From the NCBI GenBank assembly GCA_013433145.1, contig CM024182.1, positions 2,280,501-2,344,500 on the forward strand: a DNA stretch of 64,000 nucleotides, read 5' to 3'. The position numbers and the translations under genes were made by a program. Source of the stretch: Ascaris suum (lineage: Eukaryota; Nematoda; Chromadorea; Rhabditida; Ascarididae). The first letter of the stretch is position 1. The number at the start of each line of letters is the position of its first letter. Of the stretch, positions 44,601-59,221 are shown one piece after another. The notes under the pieces were generated by a model, which was not told where the DNA came from, did not search any database, and worked only from the letters and a program-made list of their open reading frames with translations.

Positions 44601-46843
44601 AGGACAAGAAAATTCATTGAAGAGATTCGCAATTCCAGTTCAACATTTTCATACAAACTCCAAACTTATGAAAAAGTGATTCCTCCCTAATAATCGTCCC
44701 CTATTTCATCATGGTACCCGAAAAGGTTTACTGCCATAAGTTGACACCATTCTATAATTTTTTGTTGTTTCTTTCCGAACGTTTAGGAATACGAAAAATC
44801 CCATCTCATTAACCGATCCTCCTTTTCCTCTGCTCGAATGCTCACTCCTTTTCAACAAAATCCCAGGAGAAATTCTGGTAAATTTATAACCGCATGGGGT
44901 TTAATTCGGCTTTCAATGCTTATCGCTGAAAAAAACCTTAATCAAGCCAACATTACCCTTATTTAAATATCAGACGATCCACGATCCAAAGAAACCGTCA
45001 CGTTAAAAGAATTAATCTACATTTCTCGAGTGTTTTCAAACAATACACCGGAAAATACGGCAGAGTAAACAAAACGGCAAAATTCGATGTAAGCAATTCC
45101 AAGTTCAAAATAAATCCGAGAAAAAAGTACCATAGCCCATGATTTCACCGCTTGGATGTTCGCATACTTGGAAGTATTCCGGATGGTTGATCAAATATTG
45201 CAAGTAAAAGTTGAACCCATACTGCAATCGAAGAAATAAAACTTTATCACTTTCCAATAAGACTTTTATAAAAATAGTCATTTTACGCCTAAAATCTCAC
45301 CTCAAATAAGAACAACAGAGAGTTCCATACGTCGAGCAAAACAAGAACTGTTCCATATAAAGAAAAATCTCTAGAACAACCTGATATTAACTACGAAGTG
45401 GCGCTTTTCTTAAGGACATATTTTAACTAGACGGGCTAAACTCTTCTATGGAAAAAAAAAAAGAAAAAAACGCCAAAATTCAAAGAATTTCCCACTTACC
45501 CAGTGACCGCAACTATTACCTATGGGTAAACCTATGTAACATTTTGCATCGTCATTTATAAACTATAGAAAATGAGACGCGGGGAACCTTCTTCGTATCC
45601 TCTCAGAAGTTGTGAGGTTGGGAACGGGGGGGGGGGGGTATGCATGTAACAAACCGCATAAATACTATCCTTATACGGAATATGTCTCAGATTCGCTATT
45701 TCCAATATTAGGTTAATTAAAACTTCGTTGGTGGGAGGAATCTTGACCTCTCCTTCCCTTCACCTCTCCCCGCTCCTCCGGACCACTCTGCTGAAATCGT
45801 TCTGCTATGCACCACACTCACCTAAGCAACCAGTTTCGATCATGAAATTAACTGCATATTACTATCACCAATTCGAAAGGAAGGGAAAACGTGTCTAAAA
45901 CTATCGGAAAACCCACCAGCAACGTAACTAATAAAAAGATGATAAGAGCGCTACTGCGGATGCATAATTAAGATTGAAAGGGAATTGCAGTTTTGAGGGG
46001 AAAAGAAAATTTCAGTAGAATACGTCAAAAATCATCGCGTAAACTCTTTCAGAAGCACTGGAAAATTCTCAAAAAATCATCGACTCCAAAGTTTCTTTCG
46101 TTCAAATCTGAAGGGTTTAGAGATCACCGTGGTTCTAACCTCGCGAACTCGTCTTACCCTACAGCACTATCAACTAATCCACTCAAACAGAACCTCAAAC
46201 ACGTAGTTTCATTGGTCGAATACCTTATAGACGTATGAAACAAAGAGAAGATTCCATAGTGAATATCAAATACAGCTAAAAAACGACAAACCGTTTCAGT
46301 GAGAGGATCGAGATTCCTGAAATCAAAGAAAATAAAACTCTACAAAAAAATCGAGTATTTTAAAAAAAAGGTATAAAATTCACCGCTATTGTATCATTCA
46401 AATATGCAAGAGAAACAACGTCTCCCATATATATACGTAGCAAATAACTAGAATACAATTCAAAATGGTCTATAAATAGACCATCCCAATGCAGTGCAAA
46501 CCTATTTCAAATATGGAATTTATTCTCGAGTTTGGGTTCATCTTAACGGAAGTCAACTCTCGAACATAACAATTCGTGTAGTTTACTATTTAATGTGATC
46601 GATGAGTTCCATTTGTTTCTAGTATTGATGAAATTCAAGAAAAAGAAACAACTTTGATATGAGTCGAAATCAAGCATGGGAAATATTTAACAAAATAAGA
46701 ATGGAAGATATATTATCAACGACCACGAACCAATAAAATATGCACAGATTTTTTTTTAAAACACTATTATAAAATAAAAGTAAAACTCACACGTTATTAA
46801 ATCGGAACAGATCAAAGACGTCGAAAGGTCGAATCGTTGTCAT
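41673..46843 (-). CDS. NAA20: N-alpha-acetyltransferase 20, NatB catalytic subunit (complete, six exons)
   Basis: Exons 46791-46843, 46292-46316, 45131-45221, 43666-43795, 42434-42570 and 41673-41767 join in frame to 176 residues; human NAA20 has 178. With its NAA25 partner on ribosomes it acetylates N-termini starting Met-Asp/Glu/Asn/Gln. Order along the protein: MTTIRPFDVFDLFRFNN, NLDPLTET from a 25-nt microexon, YGFNFYLQYL, HPEYF, GYVMGKAEG, NWHGHVTAV, the acetyl-CoA loop APTYRRLRLAARMM, then FVDLFVRVSN, MYTALGYVVYR, DYYS and DMRKALSRD with a C-terminal tail. All boundaries are GT-AG and every phase agrees. One oddity: the conserved Gly of the R-R-x-G-x-A acetyl-CoA motif reads Arg (CGA). 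The remaining fold is intact, so I annotate it as functional with that caveat. Confidence 0.96.
45626..45638. repeat. G homopolymer
   Basis: Run of 13 G inside NAA20 intron 2. Confidence 0.9.
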
Positions 46844-47039
46844 CACTGAAAACCGAAACGATCAATATCGATCAATGATCGATATAAGTAATAAAACGCT
46901 GTCTGCAAATTTAATGGATTTGAATCGAATAAGTGAAGTGATTTAATAAAGAGGACAATCAAGTAATACAATGATGTTTGAAAGAACGGTTGAGGTAGAC
47001 ATGCGTCACCTGCAAATGTTAAAATTCTTTTGTCCACAC

Positions 47040-48240
47040 AAACTTCGCTGATCCGCTTAAATGGATGCAGCTGGTCTCCGAGGTCATGTCATGCTCGTGA
47101 CCGCAACTCCAACTGGTGAATTGGAATACTCAACCTGGCCACGTCCGCAAAGGACATGAGGTGTACGGAGATGACGATGAGGCAAATGAGGTTGGTGGAA
47201 CCATCTGGAAGAAGGACAAGAAGCATACAAAGAAACAAGTATCTGATGACCTCCAGTGTCCCATAGTCCGAATTCCAGAACTCACCAAAATACCACTCAA
47301 ACCCTAATTTATTGTTTCTCGCTCGCTCATTCTCGAAAATTCCATAGGACTTAGCGGATCACCAGCACCTCTTACGTCCACTGTGCAATGCCTTCTAACC
47401 TACATCTCGTTGTCACCCATGATTCCATTGCAGCACAGCAATCAACCATCAAGCTCGATGTGGGAAACCTTGAGGATCAATAAACGCTAGAATTGAAGAA
47501 AAAATACTAGTTTTTAGAAACGCTTTAAAAATGGACGAAAGTAACTATTCTTTGAGTTTTGATCGAATCGGTACAACGCATTCTAACCTGAAATATAAGG
47601 ACATTGAACTTATGGTCCTGCACTTTCCGGTGGTATCAAAGAGTATCTGATAAGTGATCCTCGATTACTACAGCAACGACCCCTACAACACCTTCGAATC
47701 ATTGCTTATCTGTACCCGTCAGGAATAGAGTTTTCACTGTTTTCAAAATCTGCTCAGCAAAAAGGGCATTATTGTCATGGATGCTTGCAGATATTTGCGA
47801 GGACTTTGCTATATGCATGTCCCGCAACTCATCTCGAGAATAAGCAAAGCTCGAGATACAGAATCCAGCGAGCTTGACGCACAATGAACAGCGTTATCTC
47901 ACAGCAGATGTCACGGTGATTCGTCAGCTTTTAAAGAATACACGGACATATAAACCTGCCAAGAAATTTGCCTGCCTCTTGCATCGGCTGAGTTCTCATT
48001 TTTGGTCGACATAGACACTTAAAAAACCATACTGGTGGAAGAGCTTCCAACGGATGACTACTTTATTGATTACTTGCAAAAGTGGTTAATCAGGTCAGTG
48101 GATTGGAAAAAAAGTCCCCTGATGCGCTTCTCCACCTCTTCGAATTCCATACTGCGAGCAATAATAAACACAACAGGTAGGTATACACATACAGGTAGTA
48201 TATCCGATCAACGGTATATACTTCATTGAGACCATAAGAG
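47040..48240 (+). pseudogene. Possible decayed coding sequence, GC-richer block
   Basis: This 1.2-kb block is richer in G/C than its flanks. It has protein-like segments in shifting plus-strand frames, broken by stops: 47116-47307 (VYGDDDEANEVGGTIWKKDK, ending VRIPELTKIPLKP), about 47640-47890 (LSKKGIIVMDACRYLRG) and 48035-48229 (ELPTDDYFIDYLQKWLI). No consistent intron structure joins them. A degraded gene or retrocopy fits, but I do not recognise a parent, so this is tentative. Confidence 0.3.
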
Positions 48241-48975
48241 GTGTATATCTCTTTCAACATTCGGAACTACTTTTAATGACAATCATAATATTGAACATAC
48301 AATTGAGACTGTTGCGGAACATATACTTTACACAATGACCGCGAAGAGGATTGTTCAACCATTAAAAAAAAAGCACTCTACAGAATCAATTACGAAAAAA
48401 AAAGGCAATCGGCAAAGAAAAGAGCAAATGTCACGAGAGTTGAATTCTATTCGACGAGGTAAACATTTATAACTGAATAAAACAATCCATACGTTATGCT
48501 TTAAACGGGAAAATAATTTCAAAAAAAAAAAAAAAATTTCATCACCGATATAAGGGAAAGAAATATTCATCGTTCGATATATAGATCGGAAATGCTTAAA
48601 GTATATATCAATACAAATAATCTACAATAAAACCTTAGCTAGCTATCTCAATGAAAAAAAAAATCGAGTTTTATGTGGGGCCTATTTTATCGATATACTC
48701 TTCTCAATAAAAGCAATTTAAGCGCATTTTAAAATGGAACTGAATATAAGAAACATCTGATGGTTTTGATTCATTACGACACTCTGATTCATCGATTTAT
48801 ATGGAGAGGAAATGAAAAACAAATAATAAAGCCTATTTTATATTTCTATTTATAGCCATGATCCAACTTTACTAAGTCAAAGAAACTGTTTGAGATAGCT
48901 ATGGTAGTTACGTTTATCAACCTAAACCACACTGAAGGCAGGCAAACAAAATGGACGATAGAAAAAAGAAGGCAT

Positions 48976-50270
48976 TTAATGCCCTCTGTGGTCATCCTCT
49001 TCTGGTATACCGATTCCCTTCAAAGCGGGGATCTTCTTCTTCAACCAACGCATGTAGAATAATTCTTGACGCTGATCTTTCGCCACTAACGATTCGTTCA
49101 TTTGAATCTTATAGTAGGCATAATGCATCGCTGAAAATAAACACAATATTAATCAATTATTTAATTCTAATTCAATAATTAAATTTAAAAAAAAAAAACA
49201 ATATTGTAAAAATTATTTTATTATACATTAAACGCATTCAAACATTATATGAAATGTCGCATAAATTTGCTGAGATTTATGCAGGTAAGTCAATATAATA
49301 TGCATTTTGCACCCCTACGCACCTGGCCAACCAACATTATAAATGAATAAAAGAAAAAAAAAAAAGATAGAATATGAAAGATTTTGAAATTCTCAAACTT
49401 TTCTTGCGAGTAGATTGATCGTAAATGCATATTTTATTTCTTTGATCACTCTTAATGCTTATATTTTCTCTCGATATTCATCAATAGTTATGAAGCAGTT
49501 CATAGGAAGCGACATCTCTATTGCATTTATATATATAAATTCGATAACTTATTTTATCGAATTGATCAAGATATATAGATATATATTCGCATCTCCCCAA
49601 TGTTACAATAAAGAACGCTTGTAAAAACACATAACAGTTGAAAAAAATACAAAATAAAATTGAATAGAGAATAGAAATAAAGCTTTAAAAAAAAACGCAT
49701 TCTGCTGTGTCAATCGCTTCCGGTAATCTGTTGGGATGTTTAAGGATAAAAAAAGTACGTATATTATGATAAAATCCAATATCTTTCCGCTTCTTTTATG
49801 TCTATCCAGACTCTATCTGCCCTTTAAGGCATCAAAAATAATTCTCTACTCATAGGTATACCAGAAAACTCGGGGAAAAAACATGTTGAGGGGGAATATC
49901 GTGGGGAAACGAAGGGGAAGAGAAGAAGGGGAAGACATTTATCTCGGAATTTTTGTTCCTGTAATAGCAAAATAGATGGAGCCGGTTAATTCTATTATGC
50001 GTGACCAAAATCTCTTGAAGCAGCAACGAGTTTAGCATTCTGCATGAAGTTTAAAAAAAAAAACAACTTCATATTTGACTTATCATTATTACTGAATTTT
50101 CTGCTCTTTAAGCAGTCAAATTCCTTAGCATTCTGATAATTGATGATAACTCATCATAGTGGATAATAATAAAAAATACTTGAAAAAAAAAGTAAGTAAT
50201 TAATATCGTACTTACCAACGATAAGCGCTCCAAAAACGCCGATTTCCTTTAACGTTCTTGATGAGAGCAT
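48976..50270 (-). CDS. 69-residue single-helix membrane protein, unidentified
   Basis: Exon 1 (50216-50270) and exon 2 (48976-49130) join through a 1.1-kb intron (donor GTAAGTAC, acceptor TTTTCAG, phase 1). The product has a short basic start, one helix at about residues 10-26 (IGVFGALIVAMHYAYY) and a charged tail rich in Lys/Arg/Glu (KDQRQELFYMRWLKKKIP) ending in EEDDHRGH. This size and layout is typical of small inner-mitochondrial-membrane subunits or assembly factors, but I cannot assign a family. The start is the only ATG in the first exon frame. Confidence 0.6.
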
Positions 50271-51840
50271 CTCGCTTGAATCAACTCTCGACTATAGGTG
50301 TTGCTGCCAAATCAATATTACATCAATTGATTTTAATTTCCTTTCAATAAAACAATATTCGTTCTTATAAGTATAAAAAGAAAAATTATGACAACATAAT
50401 ATATAAACAACGGCTATAAACCTATTTTCAAATAGATACAAGGTAGATGTCCCATAGGTAAGTTTTAATGAAACGAAATTACCATGCCGTTAGCCGCCCC
50501 TTCCCTCCCATCCCGCTTGCCTCCTTCCTCAATCCTCTCCTCACATCTGATTGGAGTTGGTGGTAAATTTGGATTTACACAATTGGCGATGCAATATAAC
50601 TGATAGTTGCTGTCGCAACTTCAGACCAATGATAACTTCATGAAGAAGAGAACGCCACTATGAGAGGCTCAGGTAGGAACTTAAATTTAAGAAGGCTGCA
50701 ACTACGAACGCGAAAAGAAACCCAGCGAACATTAAGAATTATAAATGAGATTTGACTAAAAATCAAATCTAGCCAACGTTTTCCTCTGAAGCCTATGTGT
50801 TGCTCTCTGAAAAAAAAAAGCGAAGTGAAAGAAGAGCGGAGACAAATAAGCCAAGACCGGGTGTTTAAGACGTTCACACGTCGGTTTTTTTTGAAGCGTT
50901 TGAAGAGTAAGCGGCGATAAGTTCCTAATCTTCCAACCTTAACTCTTTGAAGAAAAGTTTCACTACCAATAAAATAATATCAAAAATCAATCAAAATTGG
51001 ATTAAACGATCAGGGAATACCGTTCAACATTATGAGAAAACAAACAAGTACTATAAACGCAAGAGATAAGAAAGGAGAAAAGACGGTGACCGACATAAAG
51101 CACTATCAACAAAGAAAAATGAAAGAAAATATCTTTCAAATATACTCTCAAAAATACTCGAGGAAATAAAACTGTAAATAACCTGTCACTTGAAAAATCA
51201 ATCGACTCAAAATTTAACGGGAAATACTTTCTTCATAGAAACTCGTTTGAAAGAAAAAAGTTGGAGTTAAAGTACGGAAGATATAGAGTAACAGGATATT
51301 ACTAGAATTGAAAATACCATTTTTTAAAATTTGTTCATTTGCCACTCGATCGTTTCTTTCAAGAAAAGACCGTCTTCGAAAAATCGAAACCCGACTCTAC
51401 TGCTCCAAAGCTAGTCATAACCTCTTCTCTACCCCTTCAAAAACAAAATAATTTCACCGCTCTCATCTTCTCTCGTCTTCGAGCACCTCATGAAAACAAA
51501 CAACCAAGTTGGAAGCTGTAAAAGATGCAATAAACCGAAACGAAAATGCGGGAGATTCAAAATAGTTCGCGATGAACAACAAGTGTTTATCATTCCACAA
51601 TTAAATGCATGAAAAATTTGATAACATCCTGAAATTCTTCTCCTAATATCATCCAGTACCATAGTGATAAATTATCGAGAAAATCCCAAATTCATGATGT
51701 ATTCCGTAATTCGTTGAAATTGAAATTACCAATGTTATGAACAAATCATTCATAAAAGCATTTCTTTTGGCTATGGCACCGAAGAACCAATCAAAATATC
51801 TGTTCTGACTTAACACCGCAATGAATCACATTTACTCGTA
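50271..51840. other. Intergenic, no supported gene
   Basis: AT-rich with some purine-rich patches; no frame with splice support. Confidence 0.4.
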
Positions 51841-51894
51841 TAGTCGATTTTCGTTTTATTGTTCTTCACATAATGTCACTGATCTTATGTGCAA

Positions 51895-52119
51895 TTGTGC
51901 CGCCGCAGGCGATATCTGATGCCTAAATAAGTCGTGCTTTGGCCATTGTATGTCTTTAGTTCTATTCGTGTTTTGGGGTGGTGGTGCTCGCCCATTAACT
52001 ACTTCTATCTCTCTTGTGCATTTGCGTACCAGCATCGACAGACGGTTATCGGCTATTGTCCTATGCCCGTACACGGTCCTCCTCAATACTGCCGTTGCAA
52101 ATCACAACAGTTTGATTGA
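51895..52119 (+). other. GC-richer block with a possible short terminal exon
   Basis: Composition differs sharply from the AT-rich flanks. On the plus strand, after TACCAG near 52032, a frame reads HRQTVIGYCPMPVHG then QYCRCKSQQFD and stops. The Cys/Pro-rich translation could be the end of a secreted or membrane protein, but no upstream exon was found, and an opposite-strand frame is equally long. A structured RNA is also possible. Confidence 0.25.
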
Positions 52120-52906
52120 GGGTGATCATTTACAACTTTTGAACTCTTTTCAAATTATTCAAATCAACAAATCAAATCAAGAAAAAAATCAAATAAAGTC
52201 TAAAATAATAGGCCGGAAAAGTACTGTTTCCGTTTTACTATTGGATAATGCAATAAAGCCGAATATAATTAAACCATAACAAAAAAGTCGATTGTGTTAA
52301 GGATGAGAAGCAAATGATTCGTTTATTAGTCGTAAACTGCATTTGCAGTAACACTAGCTATATTGGCGGTCGGAGTCACAAGAATCGAAAGTTCTTTTTA
52401 ATCCACCAAAAAAAAAAAGACAGAATCCTCAGATATTTCATCTAGAGATGAATTGAGACGGCTCAAATATTTGCATGTTGACAATATCGTTAAGAATGGA
52501 GATCCATTTATTCGATTTAATTGAATTTCCTTCATTGAAAAACGAGTTATGAAGGAAAAATTTGAATCAGAAAAATGTACTTTATAAGATAGATCCGGGT
52601 GGCACCGGACCTCCATAGGCCACAGGCATATGCTGGCTCCTCATCCAAAACGCCATAAATGCCGCAAATTTGCTTCGATAATGTGGTTATTTATACCTAT
52701 GCCATAAAATCGTGCAGCCGAATCGAGAGGCACTGCTCGTAAGGCAGCAAGACAATATGCAGAATAGAAGTGCAAAAATAGTGGAATTTCCATATCAATT
52801 AAAAACATGCAAATGTAAATTTAGAACCCTCTAGCAGACAATATCTGTCTCAGATTTCATCTCAGCCGAACAACAGAGAAAGAAGCAATCAAATTCGAAG
52901 CATTAA

Positions 52907-55107
<2,201 letters not shown>

Positions 55108-55844
55108 CTGCAGTATGTAATTAATATAAACTGTAAAAAAGTAAAGCGGACCTGAAAGCCGAGGCCATTCAAAACATTGGAAGAAAACAGGCGGTCCAAC
55201 ATCGAAAAAGCTTAATGGATATCCGAGATTGCGAAATGTTGTGACTTGGTGTTTTTACTGCTAAACATTGTAATGTCTTAGGTATATCTCTAGTGATTAG
55301 CAGGGTATATTCAGATCACGTGATAGACATTTTGGCTTCATTAATGAAGTTCGAAGTGATTGCAATAGGTGAAAGAAAATTTTAAAGCGATAAGACTCTA
55401 AGAATAAAGAAACTTTCCGTTACATTAGTGCAAAGAAAAATTTTGCGCAGTTTTTTTGCAAGGCAATGCGTTTTAAGAGAATTTAAAAAAAGAACTTGAA
55501 ATAATCAATACCTAATAACTTATAAACCTACTCATAAAGATAGCGTAAATCTTATTTTAATTGCCACATCTCAAGTGATTCGTTAGCGAAGCGAAGCCAT
55601 CTTGAATCCTGCTATAGAGCTATTGCATCTCTAAGAGAACTTCTAGTAGAGTTTTGCATTAAGTCGACTCAGATAATCTAGCCATCTTAGTATTTATTGG
55701 AATATAAATAGTTGAGAATATAAATAGTTGAGCATTAATTCAGCAAAGAGAAAACTTCGAAATCACGATATTTTTTTATTGAGAATTTGAAGACCTCAAA
55801 TTTCAAAAGTTTTGAATACCAAAATTCACTGGATCACTAGCCTT

Positions 55845-56055
55845 TCTACCAGCCTCTGTACAACCCAAGTTGAAAGCATCTGACCATAAGCAATCACCCT
55901 TAGTTTTCTACTCTCATCCACTTCCTCCTGATGATCACTATCCCATATGTTGTAAGAAAGCAGTATTGTTAACAATAACAGGTAAAGCTGCATTAGGTTG
56001 AGCCAATTCGAACAACCATGATGGGTGATTATTAACTATACATTGTATGCCCTAT
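55845..56055 (-). other. Coding-like stretch in two overlapping minus-strand frames
   Basis: After a CAATAG acceptor at about 56052, one frame reads NNHPSWLFELAQPNAALPVI and stops near 55940. A second frame, enterable through AATGCAG at about 55990, reads LLSYNIWDSDHQEEVDESRK and WVVQRLVERLV before stopping. Both look like protein. It may be one exon with a frameshift or assembly indel, or one true frame and one chance frame. It lies where a linking exon between 56587 and 55107 is expected. Confidence 0.35.
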
Positions 56056-56586
56056 TGAGAGTTAAGCGTGATGGACGAGGATAAGGGAGAGTTTACGATC
56101 ATCAGCAAATGAATATTGATTGTTGAAAAGCAATAAATGTAAAACATAACAGATTGCGGCGGTCGACAAATCATCGCATTACTTCAACAACGTATTTCAC
56201 TGATAAGAACGCGTTATGGTTGGCCTAATCAGTGACAGTGATACATTTAACCTCTAATCAGTGATAAGAAATTATCACAAAAGCGTTCATTACTTAATAT
56301 CTATGAAAATTTGTTTGAAGAAGTCGATTCAAATGCATTTTATGAGTCAAAGTAGACAACGGTGATAATGCATAATTATCAATGGTTTCAGCTCATAAAT
56401 TCAAATGAATCAAGTTGTTTAAATGTCGATGTTCTGTGTACATAAGAATTCCTGCTGATTTGCCTATAAAATATACTCTTGATAGGAATTCAACGTAGTT
56501 GTATAAACACACAGTATTCTATTCACGCCATATGAATTAAATTAATAGCTCTTTCTTTTGATAGAAATTCATATATTTGCATAAAC

Positions 56587-56730
56587 CTTTAATTTTTTTT
56601 TCAATGTAATCCTTTGGATTTTTGGAAACGAGAATGGCTATTGCCTCTTCTTCGAGTTCAGGAGCAATGATGTGTTGAAGCTTTCGTTTTAAACACGTGA
56701 AGTCGCTAATCCACAATGTTGCATAGGATT
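56587..56730 (-). CDS. Internal exon of an unidentified protein
   Basis: The 144-nt exon has a TAG acceptor (CATCATAG) and a donor AAAG|GTTTATG, phase 1 to 1, encoding 47 full codons: YATLWISDFTCLKRKLQHII, ELEEEAIAILVSKNPKDYIE and a basic end. It is very likely upstream of the exons at 52907-55107. No family recognised. Confidence 0.5.
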
Positions 56731-56979
56731 CTATGATATGATACAGTCGTTTATTAACGATTTAAAAAAAAAGTGCAAGAAATCCTCCAACGTCAGCGAA
56801 ACAGTTGAGTATTTCATTTGTATAGCACAAACGCAAATCCTATTCATTGTTAATGTCGAATTCACTATAGTAAATTTTAGACGAAAGAAATAATTACTGA
56901 AATATGATTTCTCATCGTTGTAATAATAACAGCAAAAAATTAGAGGCGAAAAACCAATGACGAGCCTCATCGTTGTCAT

Positions 56980-58944
56980 TATTATGCTTATAAATTGATT
57001 GACAAAGCGAGAATATAAACTTCGATCACTTCCGTTTTTCTTTTATCGCTAATATAGTTTGAAAATTTTCTCACACAATAATTCTAGAGAATTTAAGCGT
57101 AATCGTTCTGAAAATATACTCTATTTCATATCTATATTCTTGAATAGCCTTCCTATAGGGAATAACATATTCACATCTGCATCAGTCTTTAATTTTGAGT
57201 GAAATTCACGAAACCAGTTTTGCCTCTCTGATAAAATATGCAATAGTTTGATTTTCTTGCATTTTACAAGCGAAATATCGAGAACATAGTGCTGCTGCTA
57301 ATAAATTGATTCAAACTGAAATCGATGAGCGCATTTATTGAGGAATTCAACCCGACTGTCAATAGCGTCTAAAGAGTTACAACTACCTTTTATTGAAGAA
57401 CTTTGGAAAAAATTCCATAGGAAGAAATTATCTCTGCTGGGATTGTTTCCTCAAATTAAAGCATTTAACAAATAGTAATGCTTAATTTCATCTGATGCAA
57501 ATGCACTTTATTTCATAACGAACGATCGCTGATTGATAATTTTGATGAATTATTTCACGACCTAATAAATAAACCGAAATCATTTCGCCGATATTAGAAT
57601 ACATTATGCATATGAATTTAGATGCCTTCTGAATAGCGGGATAGAGATAAAAAAGCTGCATTATTTCGAGGATATGAAACGAAAACCACTATCGTGCTCG
57701 AATATGAATCTCTTTTCTGAATTTCTTGTGAAAAAATTTTATCGCGCTATTGTGAATGATATCAAAACATATTCGAAAAAGCCCCCCCCCCCCCCTAAAA
57801 ACGCTCGAATCCGAAATATTGTTGAAATAGTGTTTTTTTTTCTACACATAGTGTGTTGATTTCTTCAATCCTTTTGATAGTCATTGTGTTTTTTTTACTT
57901 CATCTGAACTGTTGCATAAAAATTCGGAAGGTAATTCAATAAGGAATTTTGAAAAGAGAGAGTTTTTGTTTGTTAAGCTTTTATGTGGGAAATACCCAAC
58001 ACAATTGGCATTCTTCAGGTAAGATATCAATGAGCCGATCGAAATATATGTTGAGTATTATCTAGTCATAAATCACGATTCCTTCAAAATGTATCACATC
58101 TGCGTTCATATTAGTATTCCTACTCAGATATGTGGAAATAAACAAAGGTTCTTATTGCATATGGAAGAGTATAAGATCGAGCAGAAGTGGCATTGTTTAC
58201 GAAAGGATGCGACTTTGCATATTAATTTATACTGCAATTTGTAAAATTTGTATAATAATTTACATTTTATTGCATTTTGTAAATTATTCCAAAAAAAGAA
58301 ACGCAAATACGAAAGACCAATATATCCTCGTATTATATTGCATCCCTTAAAATGCTCCACATCAATTTCTATTGCATATCTTTTCTAGCTGCCGCATTTG
58401 CATATTACTTTATTTTCAAGTGCTGAGCGCATATTTATCTTCCTGCCCTCATTAATAAGTAGAGCTCATACTAAAGATTTCTACAAATGCAGCATCCAAT
58501 ATATATGAAGGTGCGAAAACATTTTTTATAGCTATTTAAGCAGTTAAATCTTCAGCATTTTAAATCTGCATATGGCAGCAGAAAAAAAAAACGCATCACC
58601 TATTACCAACAAACGTCGGCTTTATGATCTCTTCATTCCCTTTTCAAAAGAAAAAAAAAGAGCACAAGACTGGTATCAATTGTTTCGAAAATCGATGAAA
58701 CCCTATCGCAGCTATAAATTTAAATAAAAAAACTCTATGGGGTAGAAAAATAGTAATAATTCGAGCATATTATATTATTTCTTCTGTTCCGTTTTCTTCA
58801 CTCATTTTTTTCATTATCTTCATAATTATTCTTATAAAGGTACATATGTCAACGATGAAAGAAAATTTAGAGAACATTTAGCAAAATCTCTTTCCAATTA
58901 TTCCCGCCTCATATTATAATCAATTCCGTCTATTACTTTCTTTT
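56980..58944. other. No supported gene
   Basis: AT-rich. It may hold the unresolved 5' exons of the gene ending at 52907; I could not find them. Confidence 0.4.
57782..57795. repeat. C homopolymer
   Basis: Run of 14 C in noncoding DNA. Confidence 0.9.
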
Positions 58945-59149
58945 TCAAGAAACTACTTTAGTGTATTTTAAATCGTAAATTTTCCACCATAGCTCATCAT
59001 AATGTCGTATTTGAGCACGATATAGCTTGAAGCCTGTCAATCGTGTGATCACTTTCTTTGTGAAACGCTTATTAAAAATTCGCTTCTTGCTTAAGCGGAC
59101 ACTTTTGAGAATCACTAAGAGCACTATTGCATCATCGTTGTATTGCATT

Positions 59150-59221
<72 letters not shown>

